In this document: in pieces, positions 30,230 through 40,973 of the stretch | Numbering within the stretch: the first letter of the stretch is position 1 | Layout of the letters: the number at the start of each line of letters is the position of its first letter | Assembly: GCA_015179025.1 (NCBI GenBank) | Contig: WHUX01000308.1 | Coordinates: 1 to 49,711, forward strand | Length of the DNA stretch: 49,711 nucleotides | Source: Terfezia claveryi | Lineage: Eukaryota; Ascomycota; Pezizomycetes; Pezizales; Pezizaceae | Direction of reading: 5' to 3' | The notes under the pieces: model-generated | Databases searched by the model: none | What the model saw: the letters and a program-made list of their open reading frames with translations, nothing else | Told to the model about the DNA's origin: nothing | Translations under genes and position numbers: made by a program

Positions 30230-31751
30230 TAGTCTTTGTCTTCTAGCAATGGTCCTGGTTTACTCAGATATCATCTGTAGAAATCATTAATGGCTTTGAG
30301 TTTGTTAATATTTGTTGCCAGTTCCCAGTCTGGTCTTTCAAACCCTACCTACTTCACTAAGTACTCTAACTTCTTCCTCTGAAGATAAGAATCCAAGATT
30401 TCTTTCATATGCCACTCTTCCTCATTATCAACTATCACTGGTGGAGATAGTGGGTTGTATTGCATAAGTAAGAGATTATTACTTACTGGGTCGAGAAGTG
30501 GAACATATAGGACTCGATAATAATCCATGCTAGCGGGGAAGTCGAGTTCATATGTATAGGGGGATATAACCTTTATGATCTTGTAGGGGCCAATTTGTTT
30601 ATGGTCGAGCTTTCTACTTGGCTGTTGTCTTGTAATGTGCTAGCTATTAAACTAAACTAGATCTCCCTCCTTGAATACTAGAGTATTATCTTGTCTTTTG
30701 TTTACTTGCTCCTATTGCTATGCCTGTGCTTTAGCTATCTTATTTTGTAAGTGTTCCATTATTTCTTTGATCTTTCTGACCACCTCTATAGTACTCCACT
30801 TATTAGGTCGTATGGGTTTTTTCTTAAAATCGAATTGCTACAGCAGGTTATAGCTATAATTTGCAAAGAAGGGAGATGACTGAGTCATTTCAGAAGCTTA
30901 ATTATTAGCTGCAAACTCGCCGAGATACAACCAGTTCTCCTAATCGTCCTACAAATAATTAATATAAACTTGTAAATATTGTTTTAGAGTGGCATTGAAC
31001 CATTCGGTCTGGCTATCAGTTTGAGGGTGAAAAAGTATGGACAGGAGAGATTGAATCTTAAGCTCTTGATAGGGAGCTTTCCAAAAATGAGAGATGAATT
31101 GAGACCCATAGTCTGATACAATTGTTTTAGGAAGACCATGGAGATGGAAGATATACTAAGCATATAGGTTTGCTAATTGCTCTACAGTAGTAGTATCATG
31201 ACAAGGAATGAAGTACCACATTTTAGTTAGTTGACATACTACTACCAAAATTGCATTGTATCTATTTGACTAGGGTAGCCTAATAATGAAATCCATGGAG
31301 ATGTCTTGCTAAGTACCTTGGGGGATTGCGAGTGGTCGAGGAATGCCGTATGGGGTGTGTTGTGTCTTTCCTACATGTTGACAAGTGTGACAGTTGCATA
31401 TATACTGATCAACCTTCTTATGCATTTTTGGCTAGTAATATTGTCATGAGATAAGCTCAAGTGTCTTGGATCGCCCTAGATGCTCCGCTACTGGGATATT
31501 ATAATGGTTCTGGATTAGACGTAACTTTAGAAACATATAATTTGGTATATATATCCACCTACGATATTTTAGCTTTCTATTATCCTCTTCACATTCAGCT
31601 AGTGAGATATCCTTGGATAACTTCTCTTCTTATTATAGCTTATCTAATAACTTTCTTAGTAGTAGATCAACTTCAAAACCCCTATTAAACAAGTCCTTTA
31701 GTCCTAGCTTTTCTTCTATCATATTGATTGTTAAATTGTGAGGTTTGAGAA
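30230..31751 (-). pseudogene. Element F pol: integrase and chromodomain
   Basis: The C-terminal half of a Ty3/gypsy polyprotein, minus strand. The order is the end of the RNase H/integrase junction (31740), the zinc finger with CNCHTCQHVGKTQHTPYG, catalytic Asp in SMDFIIRLP, Asp in TIVSDYGSQFISHFW, and Glu in HPQTDSQTEWFNATLKQYL. Next are FAANN and a GPY module (IGPYKIIKVISPYTYEL), then the chromodomain WHMKEILDS...LEYLVK near 30280-30420. Trp codons are again TAG at several family-conserved sites (VK-stop-VGF, YY-stop-PKM). Everything upstream, including RT, gag and the 5' LTR, is missing. The left end of G2 starts at the break, so insertion or recombination truncated it. Confidence 0.85.
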
Positions 31752-32299
31752 CATCAGCAAGAAATCGTGTTTACATCCTGTACATTCAGACGCACAGGAT
31801 GCACAGGACGCACAGGACGAAAACTCAAGATCAAGATGCCAATGCTTGTTCCTCTTGCATCGGGACGCACTAGCAGCTGGCGTCTGCGCTTGGGACGCAA
31901 CGCCCTATGCTCCAGCTCCTGGGACGCAACACCTGCCCGTGGCAGGTGTTCCCATATCCAGAATGCAACACAAGCGTACTTCTGCTCCCAGAATGCAACA
32001 CAAGTTTGTACTCCCACGCCTGGGATACAACACATACGCTTTGCAGATGCTCCCTCCTCTTGTACACAACATGGAACAGGCTTCTCGTCCCCAATGCTAT
32101 AGGTTATACCGCTGGCGTTACTAATGGATAGCCCACAATCGCTCTCTTCTATAAGGCACACCTGCTCACCACTTGCATGTATGACAGCTAGGTACGTAGC
32201 CACTATTACAGCCATTGAATATGCATGCAGCTGAAATATCCATTGTATTCACTAATAATTATATAAACAGAAGTATTGAGTGATAGATATATATATAGA

Positions 32300-32475
32300 A
32301 CATGCACTCGCTGCTTCAATCGCTCTAACACTCGCTCTAACAACTTGCTCCAATTCTCACTCTAATACTTGCTCCAATACTCACTATAATACTGGCTCCA
32401 ATACTCGCTCTAATACTGGCCCTAATACTCGCTCCAATACTCGCTCTCATACTTGCTCTATTACCCCCTCTAATG
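32300..32475. repeat. Minisatellite in G2 arm
   Basis: About 14 units of the same 12-mer family as in G1 (CTCTAATACTCG, CTCCAATACTCA). Confidence 0.85.
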
Positions 32476-32769
32476 CTCGCCATATTGTGCTGGAATATAA
32501 AGCGAAGGGAAAATGCTTGGGGAGGGGCGATTTATATACAGGTAAAGTATAGTTACTAAGGCCGACTGCTAAGGCTGACTATTTAGACTTTCCAAAGATA
32601 ATGAGATAATAGATAACTAGAGAAGTGACATGACAGTGACCAATGGCACTCAGCCCCTTTTGCCCATGGGTGCCGTACTATTCAATGCCTGGCCTGGTAA
32701 TAGTCATATTGGGAAATCGTAGTCATGGTATTGTAATATGTGCAGTGTTCATACTTTGTGATATGTTTC

Positions 32770-33299
32770 GTTGGAATTCATAGATTCGCGGGCATATATA
32801 TATATATATACAAAAACTTATACTTTTGGAGATATAGAGAAATGCATGCATTCAAGGGCATATCCATATATATGTGCGAGAAACTCGTGCTTTTAGAGAC
32901 TTATATATATAAGCTCGCGAATGTATAGATTTCTTAGATATATATATATAAGGTCATGAATGCATGCATTTCTCACATATATATATATATACCTCCACAA
33001 GCACGAGTTTCTTACATATATATATATAAGTCTTAAAATGCACAAGTTTCTTGCACATATATATATATATACCAAGAATAGATGGATTTCTCGCATATAG
33101 ATATATATATCTCCACAAGCACGAGTTTCTCGCATATATATATATAAGTCTCCAAAAGCACAAGTTTCTCGCATATATATATATATATGCCGTGAATGCA
33201 TAGATTTCTCGCTTATATATATATATGTCTCCACAAGTATGAGTTTCTCGCATATATATATATAAGTCTCTAAAAGTATGAGTTTCTCGTATATATATG
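32770..33299. repeat. Central tandem array of G2
   Basis: Units of about 40 bp with TA runs and CACGAGTTTCTCGCATATA; it corresponds to 14750-15275 in G1 but is longer in the inverted half. Confidence 0.8.
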
Positions 33300-33385
33300 T
33301 TCTGGTCCATTCCAGGATTCTAGGCCATATCAGTATGGACCGGACCATTCCAGGATTGCTGGGCCATACCGTATGGTATCTGTGC
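33300..33385. repeat. GC-rich palindromic module, decayed copy
   Basis: TTCTGGTCCATTCCAGGATTC followed by GGCCATATCAGTATGGACC and GGGCCATACCGTATGG. It matches the better-preserved copy at 49392-49460; both follow CATATATATG-like sequence. Confidence 0.65.
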
Positions 33386-33617
33386 GGACGACGACGGTTG
33401 GGGCGCATCCGTACCAGACAACAAGCATTGGGGCACATCCGTACTAGACGACAAGCGTTGGGGCACATCCATACCGGATGATTGCATTAGGGCACAGCCG
33501 TACTGGACGACAAGCATTGGGCACATTCATACTGGACGACAAGCATTAGGGCACATCCGTACCGGACAACAAGCATTGGGGCGTATCCGTACCGGACGAC
33601 AAGTGTTGGGGCGCATG
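33386..33617. repeat. 30-bp minisatellite
   Basis: About eight units of the type GGGGCACATCCGTACTGGAC + GACAAGCATT with substitutions and small deletions. Because 30 is divisible by three, open frames run through it on both strands, but the encoded 10-residue repeat has no recognisable function. Confidence 0.85.
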
Positions 33618-33799
33618 CGGCGACCCGGCGTCCGAGGGATCTTAAGGGTACACCAAAAGGCCTTGAGAGGCGTTAGGGCGAGGAAAATTCTTTCGTGATG
33701 TGCATGGATTGTCACTGTCTGTGACTGGGTGTTGGGCTGAAACAACCAACCCCCACAATTCATATCTGCCAAATGATTTTTGGAGGTTATGACATAGAT

Positions 33800-34567
33800 T
33801 CAGATGGATGTTGGTGGGCCTGCCATAGATAGTACCCCACCAGCTAGGACAGGGTGACGACAGGTGAGACCGGCTACCACGCCACCTGTGATTAACCCTG
33901 TACAGGAGCTCTGTCTTGGTATACTGGCACGAGAAACCAAGTTGGGAATACACTGGATCCCTGGTAGCATAGATGACACAGGTGGCAGAGCTGCCAGTGG
34001 TGGCTCTACCATAGCCAGACGCCTAGAGTCTCCCATTGCAATACGAGCAGATCTTCGGTCTCTTTCTGCATTTGATTCCGTTATAGCGTTTAGTAGGGCC
34101 GCACTAGCTCTCCCTCTTGGATTGCGCGGCATATATGAGGGTCCCATTGAGAGAGCTCCAAGCTCCTGTGTATCTGGTAGCAGCCACCTCTGGGGCTTCA
34201 CTGCTGGTGCGTTGGGGTTCCCAGTACATATGCTGCGCGTGCTCTATATCTCACCTCACACATATTTTGTCTACTATTCCTAGCCATTTTTACAATATCT
34301 TAAAACAGGGTCCACACATACCTGTGTATGTTGTCCTTATCGTAGTTCATTTGCCCCCTATTTATTCAATCCTGCCTTCCCAGAACCAAAGCAATCCCAA
34401 TTTTGTACTCCTCGATGAATTTGCTCTCTCCTTAGTATGTAATGTTGAGGAGGGATGCCTGGATCAAAAAAACCAACCCTCTCGGCAGCCTGCTTAATGG
34501 TTGGTTCAGGCTCCTCCGCATCTGCACTGTCCCTGTTGGCGTCAGCCCTATTTCTTCTAGGAGGCAT
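33800..34567 (-). pseudogene. Gag-like N-terminal fragment, copy 1
   Basis: Minus strand from ATG at 34567: MPPRRNRADANRDSADAEEP, then ERVGFFDPGIPP and VQNWDCFGSGKAG before a stop. After about 60 codons with several stops, the same frame reopens (34201-33800) with YMPRNPRGRAS and TESNAERDRRSAR. The VGFFDP motif after an acidic/basic start resembles N-termini of fungal retrotransposon Gag proteins, but no capsid core or zinc knuckle is visible. The assignment is by resemblance only. Copy 2 at 35200-35750 shows the same blocks in the same order and spacing. Confidence 0.5.
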
Positions 34568-35017
34568 TTACTTCGATGTATGTATCTCCGAATGTAGTTA
34601 GTCTGTGCACATATAGTGAAGATCTCCCAGAAAATTACTAGAATAGCTATAGAAAATTAGATCCAAAAGTTGGTATGTGGGACAAAGATATCCCAGTCTT
34701 GTATACGACCCTGAATAGCCAATATGGTGGAGAGAAAATACTTACCGCATTCGGTATCTAATAAAGTAAACAAATAATAATCATTGGAATTCCCAGCATC
34801 TTTTTATAGGATCTTTGAACGTATAGTCAAACTCATAAATAAGTTAATATTGTTCTTTGTAACTAAGTATTCATGGTGCTAACTTGGCCTTACATCTAGT
34901 GGACTGGTTTACGACATTCATGGTCTAGTCATATATATTTCAAATTAATTGTAGGGTGAAAATATAAAGAAATGAATAGCCTAGTAGCAATTCCCACGTT
35001 ATACTATTGATACTATT
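34568..35017. other. AT-rich, no gene seen
   Basis: No coding frame or repeat of note; it separates gag-like copy 1 from the A-rich tract. Confidence 0.4.
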
Positions 35018-35147
35018 AAAAAAAAAAAAAAAAAAAAATATAAAAAAAAACAATAATAGAAAAATAGAAAAAACAAAATATAAAAAATATCAAAATATCC
35101 AGATATAAAAAAAAATTAAATAAAAAAAAAAAGAAAAAAAAGAAAAA
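35018..35147. repeat. A-rich low-complexity tract
   Basis: An uninterrupted run of over 20 A followed by about 100 bp of A-runs separated by T, C or G. It could be a degraded poly-A tail or simple-sequence expansion. Confidence 0.8.
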
Positions 35148-35199
35148 TCCTATCCCTTAGAAATCAAATTGAGCAAGCAAACAAAACAAGAAAAGGCTA

Positions 35200-35750
35200 G
35201 TTGGGAGTTCTAGCAGTGACCCTGGCCCACTTAGCATTCGACTCTGTAGTTGCGTTCTGGAGTGTTGTACTGCCTTTTCCCTTCAGATTCTTTGCCATAT
35301 AGGACGGCCCGGCCCTGTAGTAGCTGCTCCCAGCACCTGAAAGGCTGGTAGGGGCCACTCGGGAGGCTCTATGTTGGCGAGTCTCCTATTGTTGGCAGCT
35401 CGGTAGGCAGCTCGGGCTTGCTATACTACACTCCATGTTGCTAGGCGACTGGTCCTTACCTTTTTTGTGTCGTTGTTGCAGAGGGTTCTGACATGCTTAT
35501 AGATGGTATCGTTATGGTATTGGAGCTGTTTATGAGGAGCCATTGTGGGTTGCTCCGCGGCCCATTCACAGAAAGTGTCCTAGCAACTGGTCCCAGCTTC
35601 CTTTGGACCGTAACAGTCCCAATTTTGCACTTCTCTGTAAATTTGTTTCTGCCACAAAGTATACAATTTGGTGGGGATTCTATTGTCATAGAAGCCGACT
35701 TTGTCGGTAACTTTATTAATAGTAAACTCCGCGTTACCATCTGATACCAT
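35200..35750 (-). pseudogene. Gag-like N-terminal fragment, copy 2
   Basis: Minus strand from ATG at 35750: MVSDGNAEFTINKVTDKVGF, then YDNRIPTKLYTL and EVQNWDCYGPKEAG up to a TAG. Further on, a shifted frame gives YMAKNLKGKGSTTLQNATTE and SNAKWARV, matching YMPRNPRGRAS...TESNAERD of copy 1. The spacing from ATG to this block is about 450 bp here and 430 bp in copy 1. At least one frameshift and several stops are present. The two copies are too diverged for a recent tandem duplication and probably belong to related but separate elements. Confidence 0.5.
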
Positions 35751-37120
35751 CATGCTTCAATTTTCTACGAGCTTTGGTTAGTCTACAGGCAGCCACCCAG
35801 GGTCTGGCACTTACTTACTACCGATAGGGAACTAGAGGGCTCTATGAGTATGAAGGTATTGGTGTATTGGTAGGCTACTCCTTTGTCAGTCTGCAACCAG
35901 ATAATCCGTATCTGAGATTGGCTTACTAGAAGAGTTCAAGTGAACTTTGTGAGTAGACATGTAATAAGAAGTACGTGAGTGGGATACAAGAGCCTCTATA
36001 TATATGCTTCGCAATTGTTCACCATTACACCTAAAGTCTTATGGAAACTACAATCCTCCTCAGAGTATTTGCTAGGCTTCTCGAGGCAGGCAAGATTAGT
36101 CTGGTTAGCACAACACCCTCCTGTGGAGGATGCAAGATACACTCGTTACCTACCAGAAACGGTCAAGTTTGATGTGATAGGCACCAGAAAATTCTGGGCT
36201 CGGGAGAATAATCTGTACAGTGCTAGTTTACTAATTCTTGTATTAAACTATCATGGGATGGACCGTCAAAGGCCTCGGAGGGCTTGAAAATTTACTGAAA
36301 ACTCATCCAAGTCTTAGTAGTCGCTAATCAGACTAAGTGGCCCTAGGAGCGGTCGGGTTCGAGACTAACTAAGTGGTAGCATAGAAGATCCTTAATCAGG
36401 CCTGTGCTAGCCCATCACCATCTAGTTCGATCTACTGATAGTAGTATGGTTCACCAGTTTACGCTAGTGCATATGCATAAGGGCAAATGAGGCTAGTCCA
36501 AGTCTTCTCTGGCCCTTACTTGACGCCTTATCGGCCTCTCGAGATCTCTACAATAATGTCAGAACAATATTGGATTACAGGCAGATGATTATAGAAACTT
36601 GTTAGAGTTCTGGTCTTTCATCTGTATTAGTGCTGGTACCAGCAGACCACCAGACCCGCCAGTCACCCTTTGTCCAATTGGTAGTTTGTCATCTCATGGA
36701 GGAGTAGATAGGTAGTAAGTGTACTTTTACATGTACCTACAAACTAACATCAAGATCAAATGCAGTGCAAATACTGTCATTTTGAGTTTAATAGTACAGG
36801 CTATTATGGTCGACATCTCTGAGTTCAGCACCCCAACCAGCCAGTGACACCTTGCTCTAATGAGCCCATTGTGGACGTGTGGAGCCAGTGACAAATTCCA
36901 AATGAAGTTCACCCTCAGCTCAGCGAAGCCACAATCCTCCAAGCATCTCAAGAGGAGATTGATTTCTACCATACATGCTTATGATGACAATAGAGATACG
37001 CAGCAGGATGTTGCGAACTCCCACGGACTTTCTCTATCAACTCGGAATGTGAGCAGGGCTCTCAACATCTTCCACCAGAGTATGCCGCAGGCAAAGTTAT
37101 CAAGGAGTGCATTTTCGGTA
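35751..37120. other. No gene supported
   Basis: The open frame at 35979-36287 (+) contains LVWLAQHP, encoded by the same 24-nt motif found at 22195-22218 on the opposite strand. Other frames are short. Part of this stretch may be the degraded 5' portion of the Plavaka-like element that follows. Confidence 0.4.
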
Positions 37121-38060
37121 TGTTCGAAGCCAGCAGTATAATCCCCTTTCCCGTTTGCCAATGTATATGAATACAAGTTGCACCGTTCTTCCATGATAGT
37201 AAGATCTCTTTAAAACAGATTGACAAGTTCTTCAAGAACAATCTACTTCCTATTACCCGACCAGAGACCACCAGTGTCCAGTTTAAATATGGCCATACCT
37301 GGCGAATAAGATGCGGGAGCTTATAGACTAACCTCCATAGCATAGGGAACAGTCGATTTCCACCTTCAACACAGTTGTGCATTCTATTATTAGGACGTTC
37401 AGTATACCATAGCATATCTTCTCCAGCAGCGGACATTTACAGGGATCTGGTATACGAGCCGGTTCAAGATTTTGATAAAGGGGGTAATCGAATATATACA
37501 GATATCATATAGGCAATTGGTGTGGAGAACGCAGGTATGGTCGTAGGTCCAGAGATGTTGGGATAGCAAGCTTACTGAAGATACTGACAATCCCTCACAT
37601 GACCCTCCCAGCAGGTTGTACACTGGTTCCAGTTATACTAACGTCAGATAAACATTTTTCACCAATTTTTCTGGGGATAAGAAATTGTGGCCATTATTAT
37701 GTCTATTGGCAATATCCCCTCGCACATTCCAAACAAACCCACAGCACAGGCATGGGTCCTGATAGGCCTTCTACCAATTGGGCTGAAACACACTGAAGGA
37801 ATTAAAGGGTTTTCTAGTAAGCAGCAGGAATATGATATACATAGGGTCCAGAATACAATTTTGGAAGGCATTTTAAAACCCTTAGTTCACATATATGAGG
37901 TATGATAGTGGTTTAAATTTGCAGACAGTGAATGTCCATTACTAACTAATGGTAGTAGAGTGGAGGGTACGAAGTGGCCTATGCTGATGAGAAAGTCAGA
38001 AATTGTGTCCCGATTCTTTCTGTTACAGGTGAGCTGTAACTACGAATATACAAGTCGGCG
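37121..38060 (+). pseudogene. Plavaka-type transposase relic
   Basis: Segments in two frames follow the order seen in Plavaka transposases of fungi: PFPFANVYEYKLHRFF, KQIDKFFKNN, DIYRDLVYEPVQDFDKGGNR then IYTDII, LVPVILTSDK, FLGIRN/GDKK-type spacer, MSIGNIPSHIPNKPTAQAW then VLIGLLPI, and LEGILKPLVHIYEV. These match the family pattern of a YxPF-type N-segment, an F-D-x-x-G-x-R-x-Y motif, the ILxSDKT and xYLSIGNI blocks and an HxxL..ILKPL helix. At least two frameshifts and several stops (TAG in Trp or Gln positions) disrupt it. The element's TIRs were not found. Recognition is by remembered family motifs, not by search. Confidence 0.65.
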
Positions 38061-38577
38061 AAAGGGGTTATCAGTGTTAAGTACAAGTATAAACGCAGTA
38101 ACAACTCGGGTGTAGAGCAGACTAGATAAGAGTAAAGCTATATGAGACTTAGAACACCACTTTGGTCTTATTCTATTAACTATGTAAAGGCAGTGGGTTA
38201 TATAGAAGCCCAGATCTGATAACGAATAATCAGATCTGGACGATGCTTCCTATAACAGCTGTTACGGGGTGACATACAGCCCTACCAAAGGTACTTGGGT
38301 CCTTATAGAATGACCCTAGAACCCATATGAGCTCTAGGTACACTCTTAGTAGTGAAGTGCAAACGTTTCTAATACTTATCTATAAGAGTTAAGTATATGA
38401 AACAGGTCTGAACCTCGGAGTGGTTTATAATCATCCCAGATGGTTAAGACCCTCATAGAACGTCCATAGACCCTTGAGGGAGCTACGGTTTAAGTTTCAT
38501 AAGTATCCGATTAATGGTTCAATAGTTATACCCAGATTAATATGCTGGCTATATGCATACATATACAAGCTATTAGC
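38061..38577. other. No gene seen
   Basis: Moderate AT content and no coding frame. An imperfect inverted pair CCCAGATCTGAT / ATCAGATCTGG lies at about 38210-38240. The last bases before the D LTR are TATTAGC. Confidence 0.4.
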
Positions 38578-39719
38578 TGTTACCCTGAAGTCTTGGCATT
38601 ACCCTGAATTACTCATTATTACCCTGAACTTAAGGAAAATAATTCGGTAAAAATAACTAAATAAATGAAGGACCGAGGGCGCACTTTAGACCAAAGTGCG
38701 TCCGGTGACACTATAAAGCAGTACGCCCAAGACAAAGGCCAAAGGTAGGGCCAAAACATAAAGTTCTCCGAATTTAATGTTTCAAGGTTCCATCTAGGCC
38801 TACTCTTCGTCCTGATTCCATTTCTGCATTCCTTTTTATGATCGGAGTTAAACTCATGGAGATATAAGACTTTTAATATCGTTATATAGGTCTACAAGGA
38901 GGTTTACTTATTATTGGTAATAACTCCATGAATAATTTGGGTATCGGGCTAAACTAAGATTCTATGATCTTCTATGCATTGATACCTTTCCAATGGTAAT
39001 CCACTTGTGACCCACAGTTCTCTATTCATAGAGTTATGTGCAGTTGAAAATTATTTTCAATAGACACTAGACACTATTAAGTGAATATTGCCGGAAATAT
39101 AATTAGATACTTTCAGATATTGTCGGATGGTAATTCGATAGTATCGGGGACTGGTAACGTATCTGAAATTGAATTTAGTTGTCTTGGATAAGAATTCTTT
39201 AATGGGATAAGCGAGCTATAAGTGAAGTATGTATAACATGCAGAAATGGGAATATCCTTTATGTTCAGGTTAGTAACCTATGACAACAAGTGCAGATAGC
39301 AACTGCATTAACAAAGGTGTGGATGGCATAACACTTAGGAAGAAATTCCAAGGTGACAAGTAGGCCTACGTTTTATAAAATATTTTTATCATAAGAATAT
39401 CTATGAACACTGTGGGATATAAATAGTGCAAGTAGTTCCGGTTGAATTTATTCTACCACCAGCGAGAATTCGAAAGCAAGAGGACCTTGAGTACATGAAG
39501 CCTACAAAGTTCTAAGTCTTGAGTTAACTTTACGTTTAAGTGATATAGGATTTATTTTGTATTGCGAAATAAGATCCGTCGTGAGGAACTACTGTTGGAC
39601 TAAACTTTACTGCTATAGGATTGATATTCTGTGTTGCAGAATAGATATCGTTGCGGCAGGAAATTACGGCCGTCCTAATAGTTGCAAGAGTGCTATCAGT
39701 TAATAGGGCCCCTGTGACA
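38578..39719 (+). repeat. 5' LTR of gypsy element D
   Basis: 1142 bp, TGTTACCCTGAAG to CCCCTGTGACA. It opens with three TTACCCTGAA copies at 19-20-bp spacing (38580, 38599, 38619). It also carries a perfect 8-bp hairpin, CGCACTTT/AAAGTGCG, at 38680-38700. The inverted partner at 48224-49365 has exactly the same length and roughly 90% identity by eye. Confidence 0.9.
38680..38700. repeat. Hairpin in D LTR
   Basis: CGCACTTT, loop AGACC, AAAGTGCG. The stem is unchanged in the inverted LTR (49243-49263) although the loop differs, so the structure rather than the loop is kept. Confidence 0.7.
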
Positions 39720-39771
39720 TTACTTTGTAGCCAGTGATTCTCATTATCATTTGCTATTATACTCTGAAATC

Positions 39772-40973
39772 ATGTCTAGTTCACAGACACCAAGAGGGCC
39801 TCGCCAGCCCTACCAAACCCTCACATTCCCAGATGTCACACTCCATGCCATCATACAAAGACTACACCATCTTCTTCAATCTAATACAGATATGGAAGAT
39901 GACCTTATTGATATCCCAATGGAGGATATTCTATCTCGTGGGATGGAATCCTCAAGACACCCTATTTACTCTCCAGATGAGTTAACCACATTCCCACCTA
40001 GTATATTAGAACGATTTGGACAACCTTCCCGAAAGCCTCCCCATCGAAAAGCCAGTAACACATCATCACGATGTCCTACCCAGCCTCTACCATGCCCCAC
40101 ACGACCGTCTTGACCAAGTTTAAGACAAGAAGAATATGACTAATTATTGGCTCCTATTGTTAGAGACGGATCCATTGAGTTCGACCGGCAACGAGCCGAG
40201 ATTGCTGACCTTACAAGAGGTCTTAATGCTCAAGCAAGCCTCCTAAAAGAAGCTCAAGATGCTCACAGAGTTATTTTTGAAGGAGCAATGGCTACATATG
40301 AAGATCTAAAGTTGTTATGACAGCAGGTTACCGAAGAGGTAGCAGCCCTAAAAGGTCAAACAGAAGGACAAGAGGATACAGTTAAATGCTTAACTGTATC
40401 TATTAGTGAGGCGTTAGAAAAGCGATGGGAGGAGTTAAGCAAGAAGATTAAGGAGGACACCTAGGCAATAGTCGATACAGCTAAGGTAGAGTTTGATGGT
40501 ATCAAACCGGATATTGTCAAACTCCATGAATGGACACAGAAGGCAATCAAGCAAGAGCAAGATGATCGAATTCGCAGTTGTGAGACTAATAAAGAATCCG
40601 TAGAAGAACTCTCTCGTCGGATTCAGACTCACAAAAGGAAGCTCAAAGACCTACAAGAGCAACCACTCAGCCAACAACGTCCACAGAAACGCACTCAAGC
40701 AATTGATGATGATATTGAAGATTTCATCATACGTGGTACTTGGACTGGTCCAATACCACCCCTCCGCCTCCATCATCACCTCCTCCACAAAAGAAAACTC
40801 GAGTTCTTTCTGAGAAAAAAGAACCCCAAAACCTTCCCCTACCACCGAAGTTCGATGGAACTTCAAGCAAACTGAAGGAATTTCTGATGAAGGTAGGCCA
40901 CAGCTTTGAATACATGCTGCTAACATACTCTACTCATAGCGAAAAAATCCTGTTTGTAGCGGATCTACTTACA
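39772..40973 (+). pseudogene. Element D gag, cut by copy C
   Basis: The ATG at 39772 lies 53 bp after the LTR. The protein starts MSSSQTPRGPRQPYQTLTF and has a Pro-rich, basic stretch. Stops at 40111 (TGA), at about 40141 (TAA), 40318 (TGA) and 40462 (TAG) follow; each fits a C to T or G to A change of Arg, Gln or Trp codons. A long coiled-coil region runs from about 40170 to 40680 (EIADLTRGLNAQAS, EELSRRIQTHKRKLKDLQEQ). After a frameshift near 40740 comes the Gag core start PLPPKFDGTSSKLKEFL and HSEKILFVADLL. The frame is then interrupted by the 3' LTR of copy C. The rest of gag and pol are not in the window. Confidence 0.82.

Larger units (their letters stand above)
31752..33299. mobile_element. 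G2: truncated copy of the palindromic element
   Basis: Begins CATCAGCAAGAAATCG, matching the G1 terminus. The arm (to about 32730) follows the right arm of G1: GGGACGCAACAC-type repeats, CCCCAA(C/T)GCTATAGGTT, the CTCTAATACTCG minisatellite and GGCACTCAGCCCC...TTCAATGCCTGGCC. The central TA/GCGAGAAACTC array runs from 32770 to 33299 and includes the orientation switch, but the second arm is absent. The array ends abruptly at TTCTGGTCC, where a different sequence begins. The left flank is AA, not the expected TA, so its duplication is not verifiable. Confidence 0.75.

Noticed and set aside
32893..33481. 191-codon minus-strand frame with YIYMRETHA and CPNACRPVR repeats
   Set aside because: It crosses the junction between the G2 array and the 30-bp minisatellite, so it combines two unrelated tandem repeats and cannot be a conserved protein.
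36085..36150. Possible tRNA-His: CTGTGGA loop near TAGTCTGGTTAGCAC
   Set aside because: Anticodon stem has mismatches, the D stem lacks its second strand and no acceptor stem can be formed.
38036..38273. Possible solo LTR: TGTAAC...GGGTGACA
   Set aside because: Flanking five-base sequences (TGAGC and TACAG) do not match, and no second copy was found in the window.
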